DNA of 5,376 nucleotides from Schlegelella_A sp031360885 (GTDB taxonomy: Bacteria; Pseudomonadota; Gammaproteobacteria; Burkholderiales; Burkholderiaceae_C): contig JANMCC010000255.1 in NCBI GenBank assembly GCA_031360885.1, forward strand, positions 1 through 5,376. The letters are read 5' to 3'. The notes under the pieces are model-generated. The model saw only the letters and a list, made by a program, of their open reading frames with translations. It was not told where the DNA came from and made no database searches. Below, one piece after another: positions 1 to 5,376 of the stretch. The position numbers and the translations under genes are program-made. Every line of letters starts with the position of its first letter. The first letter of the stretch is position 1.

Positions 1-192
1 GCCGGCTTCGATCCGCTGCGCGACGAAGGCCTGGCCTACGCCAATGCCCTCGTCACCGCCGGCAATCGCGCGAGCTATCTCTGCTTCGAACGGCAGATCC
101 ACGGCTTCATCACCATGGGCAAGGTGCTCGACGAAGCGAACACGGCGGTCGCGCTTTGCGCCGCCGAGCTGGCGCGGGCCTTGCGGCCCTGA
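1..192 (+). CDS. Alpha/beta hydrolase (HSL/Aes-type esterase), C-terminal fragment
   Basis: This is the last 63 residues of a gene that begins before the window; the reading frame is open from base 1 and ends at a TGA at 190-192. The fragment starts with GFDPLRDEG and carries IHGF about 30 residues later. In the hormone-sensitive-lipase family (alpha/beta-hydrolase fold 3, e.g. Aes and EST2-type esterases), the Asp of the DPLRDEG motif and the His of the HGF motif are the acid and base of the catalytic triad; here they are fragment residues 4 and 34. The nucleophile Ser and the HGGG oxyanion motif would lie upstream, outside the window. The family hydrolyses short-chain carboxyl esters, usually in the cytoplasm; the actual substrate cannot be inferred. 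The helical tail after HGF has the usual length, so the C-terminus looks intact. A 5-bp hairpin (GGGCC/GGCCC, 176-189) sits at the stop but has no T-run. Confidence 0.85.
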   Translation, partial: AGFDPLRDEGLAYANALVTAGNRASYLCFERQIHGFITMGKVLDEANTAVALCAAELARALRP

Positions 193-304
193 GTCTCTCA
201 GCTCGGCGAGGATTCGCCCTTGACCGCGGCCTCGGTCTGCATCGGCGCCGCGACGGGCGCAAAATGGCTCTCGTCGAGACTGTCTGACGGCGCCGGTGCG
301 CCTG

Positions 305-310
305 GGGGGA
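305..310 (+). promoter_or_regulatory. Ribosome binding site deciding the start of the Gly/Tyr-rich gene
   Basis: A purine run GGGGGA lies 5 nt before the ATG at 316. The frame is open further upstream, to an in-frame TTG near 220, but only the ATG at 316 has both an SD-like sequence and a signal peptide directly after it, so it is taken as the start. Confidence 0.6.
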
Positions 311-315
311 TCGTC

Positions 316-891
316 ATGAAATCGAAATCGATCACGCTGCTTGCTGCACTGGTCGCCGCGGCGGCACTGTCCGCCGCTCCTCTGCTGGCCGAAGCCCGTC
401 CGGGCGGCGGCGGCAGTCCGGGCTACCAGCACGGTGGTGGCGGCGGCTATCACGGCGGCTACGGCTACCACGGCGGCTACGGTTACCGCGGCGGCTGGTA
501 CGGCGGCTGGGGCGGTTACTACGGCGGCTACCGGGGCTACTGGTGGCCCGGCTACTACTGGGGCCTCGGCGCCGTCGCCTACGCGCCCTACTACGGCTAC
601 TACGGCGGGTACTACGGGTACCCGGCGTACGGCGCGCCGGTGGTCGAGTACGTCGTCGCCGAGCCCGCGCCGGGCGACAGGGTGGTGCGCTCGAGCCAGC
701 CGGTGCCGAGCTCGTCGCCGCCCGACCCCATCTTCTATCCGCGCAACGGGCAGACAACAGCCCAGACCGAAGCCGATCGGCAGGACTGCAACCGCTGGGC
801 GACCACCCAGCCGCGGGCCATGAACGACGCCAGCATCTTCCAGCGGGCGACCTACGCCTGCATGGAAGGGCGCGGCTACACGGTTCGCTAG
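316..891 (+). CDS. Secreted Gly/Tyr-rich protein with C-terminal YPRNGQ/Cys domain
   Basis: The protein has 191 residues in three parts. Residues 1-27 form a Sec signal peptide: basic MKSK, a hydrophobic Leu/Ala core, and an AEA site that predicts cleavage before Arg28. Residues about 29-108 are low-complexity Gly/Tyr/Trp sequence (GGY, GYH, YYGG) with a short internal repeat. Residues about 138-191 form a compact domain with YPRNGQ, then DRQDCNRWA, then ACMEGRGYTVR at the end. That tail resembles the C-terminal module of exported Gly-rich proteins of Betaproteobacteria and recalls the YPRNGQ..D....C..WA signature of DUF6515-like proteins; this match is from memory. C158 and C182 are the only cysteines of the mature protein and could form a disulfide in the periplasm. 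No lipobox Cys is present, so it should be soluble or surface-associated, not a lipoprotein. The function is unknown; an envelope or matrix role is inference from composition. It appears monocistronic, 123 nt after the esterase gene. Confidence 0.85.
   Translation: MKSKSITLLAALVAAAALSAAPLLAEARPGGGGSPGYQHGGGGGYHGGYGYHGGYGYRGGWYGGWGGYYGGYRGYWWPGYYWGLGAVAYAPYYGYYGGYYGYPAYGAPVVEYVVAEPAPGDRVVRSSQPVPSSSPPDPIFYPRNGQTTAQTEADRQDCNRWATTQPRAMNDASIFQRATYACMEGRGYTVR
448..501 (+). repeat. In-frame 18-bp tandem repeat coding YHGGYG
   Basis: Two consecutive 18-bp units (448-465 and 466-483) each encode YHGGYG and differ only at synonymous third positions; a third, degenerate unit (484-501) encodes YRGGWY. 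The repeat sits in the low-complexity part of the Gly/Tyr-rich protein. It looks like an expansion by slippage or unequal exchange, so copy number may vary between strains. Confidence 0.7.
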
Positions 892-907
892 GGCTCCGCT
901 CCGCCAG

Positions 908-962
908 CCACGCCGGATCCGCGCGGCGCGTGAAGGATTGCGCGCCCGCCGGCCCGGCGTGG
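908..962 (+). other. Nested inverted repeat (possible RNA hairpin) after the Gly/Tyr-rich gene
   Basis: The 118-nt spacer 892-1009 holds a perfect 9-bp outer stem, CCACGCCGG (908-916) with CCGGCGTGG (954-962). It encloses a perfect 6-bp inner stem, GGCGCG (925-930) with CGCGCC (941-946), and a 10-nt loop. A competing 7-bp pairing exists between GGCCCGG (951-957) and CCGGGCC (982-988). There is no T-run, so a classical intrinsic terminator is not supported. It may stabilise the 3' end of the upstream mRNA or simply reflect high GC content. Confidence 0.3.
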
Positions 963-1009
963 GCCACCGGCCAACCGCAGCCCGGGCCGCGTTGCAAGAA
1001 TCGCGGGCG

Positions 1010-1279
1010 ATGCCCACGCCGCCCGACGACGACCCGTTCGAGAAGACCTTCCGCCTCGTCTGCCGGCTGGACGACGCGGAGATCGACTACGTGCGCGAGA
1101 CCTCGGAATGGATCGTGCGCTGCGTCAGGCGCGTGCTCGAGCTCGATCCTTCGGCGAGCGCCCAGGACGTGAGGACGACGGTGCTCGACATGAGCACCCG
1201 GGGCCGCTGGCGCCTGATGAAGCCCGAGACCGTCGCCGACCAGCTCGTCCTGCCGTTCGCTCCCGCGCCCGGCACCTGA
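1010..1279 (+). CDS. Small hypothetical protein (89 aa)
   Basis: I do not recognise this gene. It encodes a soluble 89-residue protein with no signal peptide or membrane segment. It begins with an acidic, Pro-rich stretch (MPTPPDDDPFEKTF). A likely helix follows (about residues 22-45, DDAEIDYVRETSEWIVRCV), then DPSASAQDVRTTVLDMSTRGRWR and a hydrophobic tail. The alternation of charged and aliphatic residues looks like a real folded helical protein. The ATG at 1010 was chosen because the sequence before it, back to a TTG at 938, is Arg/Ala/Pro-rich and looks like translated spacer; the SD is weak. The gene points at dedA, with only 12 nt between the two stop codons. It could be a lineage-restricted gene. 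A chance open frame is possible in DNA this GC-rich, but the composition argues against it. Confidence 0.6.
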   Translation: MPTPPDDDPFEKTFRLVCRLDDAEIDYVRETSEWIVRCVRRVLELDPSASAQDVRTTVLDMSTRGRWRLMKPETVADQLVLPFAPAPGT

Positions 1280-1281
1280 CG

Positions 1282-1301
1282 GCCGGCCGGCTCAGGCCGG
1301 C
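1282..1301. terminator. Short hairpin at the convergent gene junction
   Basis: GCCGGCC (1282-1288) pairs perfectly with GGCCGGC (1295-1301) around a 6-nt loop that contains the minus-strand stop codon of dedA. Lying between two convergent genes, it could act as a bidirectional transcription end. No clear T-run follows on either strand, so this rests on position and symmetry only. Confidence 0.35.
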
Positions 1302-1945
1302 TTCACCCGCTGCTTCTGTCGCGCCCGCCAGGCGCCGATGAACACCAGCAGCCCGGGAACCAGGATCGCACCCCAGATGATCTTGTCGAGGTTTTCCTTG
1401 ACCCAGGGGATGTTGCCGAACAGGTAACCGGCGAGGATCAGGCTGGCGACCCAGAGGAAGCCGCCGCTGACGTTGTACAGGGTGAACTTGCGCCGCGTCA
1501 TCTCGGCGACGCCGCCGACGAAGGGCGCGAAGGTGCGCAGGAACGGCAGGAAGCGGGCGGCGACGATGGTGACGCCGCCATAGCGCTCGTAGAACTCGTG
1601 CGCCTGGTCGAACGCCCGCTTGTTGAACCAGCGCGAGTGCTCCCACTGGAACACGCGCGGCCCGAAGTAGCGGCCGATCGCGTAGTTGCACTGGTCGCCG
1701 AGCACCGCCGCGACCCAGAGCAGCACGATCGCCAGCGGCAGGTTCATCAGGCCGACGCCGCACATCGCGCCGACGACGAACAGCAGCGAGTCGCCGGGCA
1801 GGAACGGCATGACGACGACGCCCGTCTCGACGAAGATGATCGCGAACAGCAACGCGTACACCCACGTCCCGTAGCTGCGGACGAAGGTCGTGAGGTGCAC
1901 GTCGACGTGCAGCACGAAGTCGAGGATCGCGCCGAGGAATTCCAT
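1292..1945 (-). CDS. dedA: DedA family membrane protein (VTT/SNARE-associated domain)
   Basis: A 217-residue polytopic inner-membrane protein that aligns along its whole length with E. coli DedA (219 aa), starting with the shared ILDFVLHVDVHL-type N-terminus; this supports the ATG at 1945. Family signatures are FVETGVVVMPFLPGDSLLF (about 38-56), GDQCNYAIGRYFG (83-95), and ARFLPFLRTFAPFVGG (130-145), the re-entrant VTT core. The charged residues shown to be needed in E. coli YqjA (E39, D51, R130, R136) appear here as E40, D52, R131 and R137. Hydrophobic segments lie near 26-46, 53-82, 160-177 and 188-206, with a basic cytoplasmic tail. DedA proteins are linked to proton-motive-force maintenance, drug and pH tolerance, and transport of undecaprenyl phosphate back across the membrane. 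The gene lies 52 nt downstream of the HD-GYP-like gene on the same strand, so co-transcription is possible. No good SD precedes the ATG. The symbol is given for the family; which paralogue it is cannot be told from this window. Confidence 0.95.
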   Translation of the reverse strand: MEFLGAILDFVLHVDVHLTTFVRSYGTWVYALLFAIIFVETGVVVMPFLPGDSLLFVVGAMCGVGLMNLPLAIVLLWVAAVLGDQCNYAIGRYFGPRVFQWEHSRWFNKRAFDQAHEFYERYGGVTIVAARFLPFLRTFAPFVGGVAEMTRRKFTLYNVSGGFLWVASLILAGYLFGNIPWVKENLDKIIWGAILVPGLLVFIGAWRARQKQRVKPA

Positions 1946-1960
1946 GCCGCGGATTATGAC

Positions 1961-1977
1961 GAGGCGCCTCTCGCCTC
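1961..1977 (-). other. Hairpin in the gap between the HD-GYP-like gene and dedA
   Basis: GAGGCG (1961-1966) pairs with CGCCTC (1972-1977) around a 5-nt loop, and 1961-1970 is itself a 10-bp palindrome (GAGGCGCCTC). Directly downstream on the minus strand is CATAAT (1958 down to 1953), a 5/6 match to the sigma-70 -10 box, ending 7 nt before the dedA ATG. No convincing -35 lies at normal spacing. The hairpin could be a weak terminator or part of the dedA leader; its role is undetermined. Confidence 0.25.
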
Positions 1978-1997
1978 CCGAAACCGCTCGCCCGCGG

Positions 1998-3320
1998 TCA
2001 GCCGGCGGCCGCGGGCGGTTCGTCGAGCGAGGCGACGCCGGCGAACCAGGCGGCGAGCGCCGGCGGGTGCGCCAGCGCCGGCTCGGTCGCCTGCCAGCGA
2101 CGCTTGAGCTGGTTCGCGGCCGAGTGCAGCTGCCACAGCAGCTCCTCAGCCAGCGCCCAGAGCTCGATCCGCATCGCCGTGTCGGCCTCGATGTCGTCGC
2201 CGAGCGCGCCGAGCTGCTCGTGGGTGACGCCGGCGTCGTAGAGCATGCGCTGCAGGGTCGCGTGCTGCTCGTTCATCGAGACCAGCAGCGCGGCATGCGC
2301 GCCGTCGAGCGCGGGGCCGATCGTCTCGCTGGTCTCGCGCCAGCGCTCGAGCTCGTCGGCCAGGCGCAGCAGCCGGGCGATCGAATGCTCGGGCGTGTCG
2401 CCGGCGTCGGCCCCGCTCGGCGGCAGCGCCGCGAGCAGGCGATGCACCGCGGCGGCCAGCGCCTGGTCGTAGCGGCGCGGGTTGATGCGCAGCAGCAGCG
2501 AGACGCGCTGCTCGGGCTGCTCGCGCTCGCCGTCGAACATCGCGGTCACCACCTCGGCGAGCGAGACGATCCGGCCGAGCGGGCTGATCGCCTCGCCGGG
2601 CAGGCCGCGCGGGTAGCCCGAGCCGTCGAGCCGCTCGTGATGCTCGATGACGGCGCGGGCCACCGCCTTGGGATAGTCGGCGAAGCGGTCGATCAGCATC
2701 GACGAGGTGAGCGGGTGCACGTACACCGGGTTGAGGCGGTTGCCGCTCAGCCGCTCGTCGGCGTCGAGCAGGGCCGGGTCGATGTGCAGCATGCCCATGT
2801 CGTGCAGCAGGCCGGCCGCGGCCGCGTCGGCGACGTCGTCGCGGGTCGAGCCTTCGCCCTGGCCGGCGAGATGGGCGCAGAGCAGCGCCATCAGGACGCT
2901 GTGCGTGAACAGGCCGGGCCGGCTGTTGCGCGCCAGGTCGAGGTGCAGGGCGACCGGCCTGGGCAGCGGCACCGAGGCGACCAGGCGCAGCAGGGACTCG
3001 CGGGCGAGCGCGGTCGGCGCGAGCAGCGCGAAGAACGGCCAGCGCTCCATCGCCGCTTCCGCCGCCTCGCGAAGCAGCTTGCCGTCGACCGTGGGGTCGG
3101 CGCGAACGCATTCGTCGAGCGGGCGCGACAGGCGGTGCGAGATCAGGCGGTCGTACAGGCCCTGGTCGACCTTGGCGCCGCCTTCGAGCAGCTTGACGCC
3201 CTGGGCATTGAAGATCGCCTCCGAGGTCGTGACCGCCTGCTTAGTTCCTAGGTCGGCTACCGCCTGGAGAAAGGCCGGCGAGGGCTCGGCGTCGGTGTCG
3301 ACGGCAGCGGCTTCGTTCAT
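1998..3320 (-). CDS. HD-GYP-type metal-dependent phosphohydrolase, divergent motif
   Basis: The 440-residue protein has an N-terminal region (about 1-125) containing FNAQGVKLLEGGAKVDQGLYDRL, an element often seen in front of betaproteobacterial HD domains. A central HD-GYP-like domain (about 130-300) follows, then a helical C-terminal region (about 310-440). Metal-site candidates are H140, H173/D174 (LLHDMGM), H202 and H227/H228, followed by the GYP signature HHERLDGSGYPRGL (227-240). The family degrades cyclic di-GMP and relatives in the cytoplasm. Two usual residues differ: the Lys of HDxGK is Met177, and the Asp of the later 'D.YDA' motif is Glu256 (SLAEVVTAMFD). Activity is therefore uncertain, and it may be a sensor or act on another nucleotide. 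There are no GGDEF, EAL or receiver domains and no membrane segments. The ATG at 3320 was chosen because the preceding in-frame stretch is Arg/Ser-rich and looks non-coding; no strong SD is seen. A cluster of rare codons lies at residues 21-26. Confidence 0.88.
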   Translation of the reverse strand: MNEAAAVDTDAEPSPAFLQAVADLGTKQAVTTSEAIFNAQGVKLLEGGAKVDQGLYDRLISHRLSRPLDECVRADPTVDGKLLREAAEAAMERWPFFALLAPTALARESLLRLVASVPLPRPVALHLDLARNSRPGLFTHSVLMALLCAHLAGQGEGSTRDDVADAAAAGLLHDMGMLHIDPALLDADERLSGNRLNPVYVHPLTSSMLIDRFADYPKAVARAVIEHHERLDGSGYPRGLPGEAISPLGRIVSLAEVVTAMFDGEREQPEQRVSLLLRINPRRYDQALAAAVHRLLAALPPSGADAGDTPEHSIARLLRLADELERWRETSETIGPALDGAHAALLVSMNEQHATLQRMLYDAGVTHEQLGALGDDIEADTAMRIELWALAEELLWQLHSAANQLKRRWQATEPALAHPPALAAWFAGVASLDEPPAAAG

Positions 3321-3439
3321 ACGCGCTGAAGCTAACACGCGGCCGGGCGCAATCGCCCCGGCGAGCCGCGCCGCCCGGCAACTCTGTGAAGAGTGACGCG
3401 CTCTCGACGCCGCCTGCATCCGGCCCGACACTGCGCGGC
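3321..3439. promoter_or_regulatory. Divergent intergenic region
   Basis: These 119 nt separate the starts of the HD-GYP-like gene (minus) and the hydrolase gene (plus), so promoters for both must lie here or inside the flanking coding ends. I see no pair of boxes close to the sigma-70 consensus. The most AT-rich patches are GTTAGCTT on the minus strand just ahead of the 3320 ATG (3329-3336) and AACTCTGTGAAGAGTGA on the plus strand (3380-3396). An in-frame GTG at 3386 is an alternative start for the hydrolase. Confidence 0.45.
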
Positions 3440-4615
3440 ATGGAGCAAGCGTTCGCGATCCGGTCCGAATGGGCCCCCCTGAGCTACGCCGAAACCTCGG
3501 CCGTGCGCGAGGTCTACGGCTTCGCCGGCAGCCAGGGGGCCATCAACCTGGAGGGCATCCGCTTCCTGCCGGAAGGCAAGGCCAGCCGCGTGCTGCTGGT
3601 CTACATGCATCCGGCCAGCACCCTGCAGCTCCTGCCGGTGCCGCGGGCGATGGCCGCGAGCGGCCTGCACGTGCTCTGCGCCGCCAGCCGCTACGCGCGC
3701 AACGACACGCCGCTGATCTTCGAGAACGTCGTCCTCGATCTCGGCGCCTGGGTCCGGCACGCACGCGCGGTCTGGGGCTACGACAAGGTCGTGCTCTGCG
3801 GCTGGTCCGGCGGCGGTGCGCTCGCCCTGCTCTACCAGGCCGAGGCCGAGCGGCCGACGATCAGCGCCACGCCGGCGGGCGACCCGGTCGATCTCCTCGG
3901 GGCCGGCCTGGTGCCCGCCGACGCGATGATCTTCCAGGCCGCGCACGTCTCGCGCGCCCAATTGCTCGCCGACTGGATCGACCCCTCGGTGCTCGACGAG
4001 AACGACCCAGACCGGCGCGAGCTCGAGCTCGACCTCTACGACCCGCGCAACCCGAACCAGCCGCCCTACCCGGCCGCCTACCTCGCCCTCTTCCGCGAGC
4101 GCCAGCTCGCGCGCCTGCGCCGCCGCACCGCCTGGGTCAAGGAGACACTCGAGGCGATGCGCGCCCGCGGCGAGCCGCGCGCCGAGCGCGGCTTCGTTAC
4201 CCACCGCACCATGGCCGAGCCGCGCTTCCTCGACGCGACGCTCGAGCCCAACGGCCGCAAGCCCGGCAGCAGCTACCTCGGCGAGCCGCGCCTCGCGAAC
4301 AGTGCCCCGGCGGGAATGGCGCGCTTCTCGACCCTGCGCGCCTGGCTCTCGCAGTGGTCGATCGACGACACCCAGGCGCACGGCGAGCGCTGCGCGGCGC
4401 GCGTGACCGTGCCCTTGCTGGCGATCGAGAACGGCGCCGACGACGCGGTGCCGCAACCGCACACCGGCCTGGTCTTTCGCGCAGCGGCGAGCGCCGACAA
4501 GACGATGCGCGTGATCGAAGGCGCGTCGCACTACTACGCCGGCCAGCCGCAGCAGCTCGCCGAGGCGGTGCAGGTCTGCCGCGACTGGCGGGGCGCCCGC
4601 GGCCTGCTCGACTAG
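3440..4615 (+). CDS. Alpha/beta-fold hydrolase (391 aa), substrate unknown
   Basis: The nucleophile elbow GWSGGG (121-126) places the catalytic Ser at 123, after strand KVVLC and before helix ALALLYQAEAE. The likely acid is D334 or D335 in ENGADDAVP, and the likely base is H364 in GASHYY. An early strand VLLVYMHPAS (51-60) ends in HP where many esterases have HG, in the place of the oxyanion loop. Between the Ser and the Asp lies a long section (about 170-320) rich in Arg, Glu and Pro (DPRNPNQPPYPAAY, then a basic helix near 219-250) that probably forms a cap over the active site. There is no signal peptide, so the enzyme should be cytoplasmic. The fold and triad order are clear; the reaction is not. 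The ATG at 3440 is preferred, although a GTG at 3386 would add 18 residues and neither has a good SD. The gene is divergent from the HD-GYP-like gene and is followed 54 nt later by mutL on the same strand. Confidence 0.8.
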   Translation: MEQAFAIRSEWAPLSYAETSAVREVYGFAGSQGAINLEGIRFLPEGKASRVLLVYMHPASTLQLLPVPRAMAASGLHVLCAASRYARNDTPLIFENVVLDLGAWVRHARAVWGYDKVVLCGWSGGGALALLYQAEAERPTISATPAGDPVDLLGAGLVPADAMIFQAAHVSRAQLLADWIDPSVLDENDPDRRELELDLYDPRNPNQPPYPAAYLALFRERQLARLRRRTAWVKETLEAMRARGEPRAERGFVTHRTMAEPRFLDATLEPNGRKPGSSYLGEPRLANSAPAGMARFSTLRAWLSQWSIDDTQAHGERCAARVTVPLLAIENGADDAVPQPHTGLVFRAAASADKTMRVIEGASHYYAGQPQQLAEAVQVCRDWRGARGLLD

Positions 4616-4625
4616 CCGTACTGCC

Positions 4626-4649
4626 CCCTCTCCCGCTTGCGGGAGAGGG
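4626..4649. repeat. REP-like perfect inverted repeat between the hydrolase gene and mutL
   Basis: CCCTCTCCCGC (4626-4636) and GCGGGAGAGGG (4639-4649) are exact reverse complements, 11 bp, separated by TT. Hairpins of this CCCTCTCCC...GGGAGAGGG type are, from general knowledge, among the commonest small dispersed intergenic repeats in high-GC Proteobacteria, usually placed just after stop codons. Here it begins 11 nt after the hydrolase stop and may act as a terminator or mRNA 3'-end stabiliser. It has no T-run. Only one copy lies in the window, so its dispersed nature cannot be shown here. Confidence 0.75.
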
Positions 4650-4669
4650 AGAAGCGGGACAATGCGGCG

Positions 4670-4673
<4 letters not shown>
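4648..4673 (+). promoter_or_regulatory. mutL translation-start region: SD, three-codon mini-ORF and ATGA overlap
   Basis: GGAGAAG (4648-4654) is the best SD-like sequence and lies 7 nt before an ATG at 4662. That ATG opens a frame of three codons (ATG CGG CGA) ending in TGA at 4671-4673, which overlaps the mutL ATG (4670-4672) as ATGA. For mutL itself the SD is 15 nt away, although a weaker GGGA (4656-4659) lies 10 nt away. The arrangement is compatible with termination-reinitiation onto mutL. The SD also touches the right arm of the inverted repeat. Confidence 0.4.

Positions 4674-5376
<703 letters not shown>

Noticed and set aside
220..248. TTGACC as a -35 promoter box ahead of the Gly/Tyr-rich gene
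   Set aside because: The hexamer 17 nt downstream is CGGCGC, with nothing like a -10 box at 15-19 nt spacing.
220..315. Longer N-terminus for the Gly/Tyr-rich protein from a TTG at 220
   Set aside because: The extra 32 residues would bury the signal peptide, and the SD sits directly before the ATG at 316.
543..1172. Plus-strand frame overlapping the Gly/Tyr-rich gene and the small gene
   Set aside because: It is very Arg-rich, spans two genes and their spacer, and has no folded-protein character; it is a shadow frame.
1890..3251. A 453-codon open frame on the plus strand, antisense to the HD-GYP-like gene
   Set aside because: It is Arg/Gln/Ala/Gly-rich with no recognisable domain, while the minus strand shows ordered HD and GYP motifs over the same bases.
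3240..3260. The CCTAGG-containing low-GC patch as an attachment site or insertion scar
   Set aside because: It lies in frame inside a continuous HD-GYP-like coding sequence, with no flanking repeat and no integrase nearby; kept only as a codon-use observation.

Overview
The window is about 70% GC, with G/C strongly favoured at third codon positions, and its proteins resemble those of Betaproteobacteria. The DedA protein lines up end to end with the enterobacterial DedA type. MutL carries the standard proteobacterial motifs. An HD-GYP-type protein and a Gly/Tyr-rich exported protein with a C-terminal YPRNGQ/Cys domain are also typical of that class. A high-GC Burkholderiales or Rhodocyclales relative is the best guess; genus cannot be read from this sequence.

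Layout. (1) Bases 1-1279 are read on the plus strand: the C-terminal tail of an HSL/Aes-type alpha/beta hydrolase (1-192), a secreted Gly/Tyr-rich protein (316-891), a GC-rich spacer that can fold into a nested hairpin, and a small acidic protein of unknown function (1010-1279). (2) Bases 1292-3320 are read on the minus strand: an HD-GYP-like protein (3320 down to 1998), then, 52 nt further on, a full-length DedA membrane protein (1945 down to 1292). DedA ends 12 nt from the convergent small gene, with a short hairpin over the junction. (3) A 119-nt divergent intergenic region leads to a plus-strand alpha/beta hydrolase of about 391 residues (3440-4615). After it come a perfect 11-bp inverted repeat of the CCCTCTCCC/GGGAGAGGG type and the N-terminal 235 codons of mutL (4670 to the window end, truncated by the edge).

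The genes do not form one pathway. The mix looks like ordinary chromosomal housekeeping and envelope content: mismatch repair, lipid-carrier transport, a signalling-type phosphohydrolase, hydrolases and an exported protein. I found no transposase, integrase, CRISPR array, tRNA/rRNA, phage gene or defence-type cassette. No convincing new system is visible. The observations most worth a second look are the arrangement just upstream of mutL (REP-like hairpin, then an SD placed for a three-codon mini-ORF whose stop overlaps the mutL start as ATGA) and the altered metal-site motifs of the HD-GYP-like protein.
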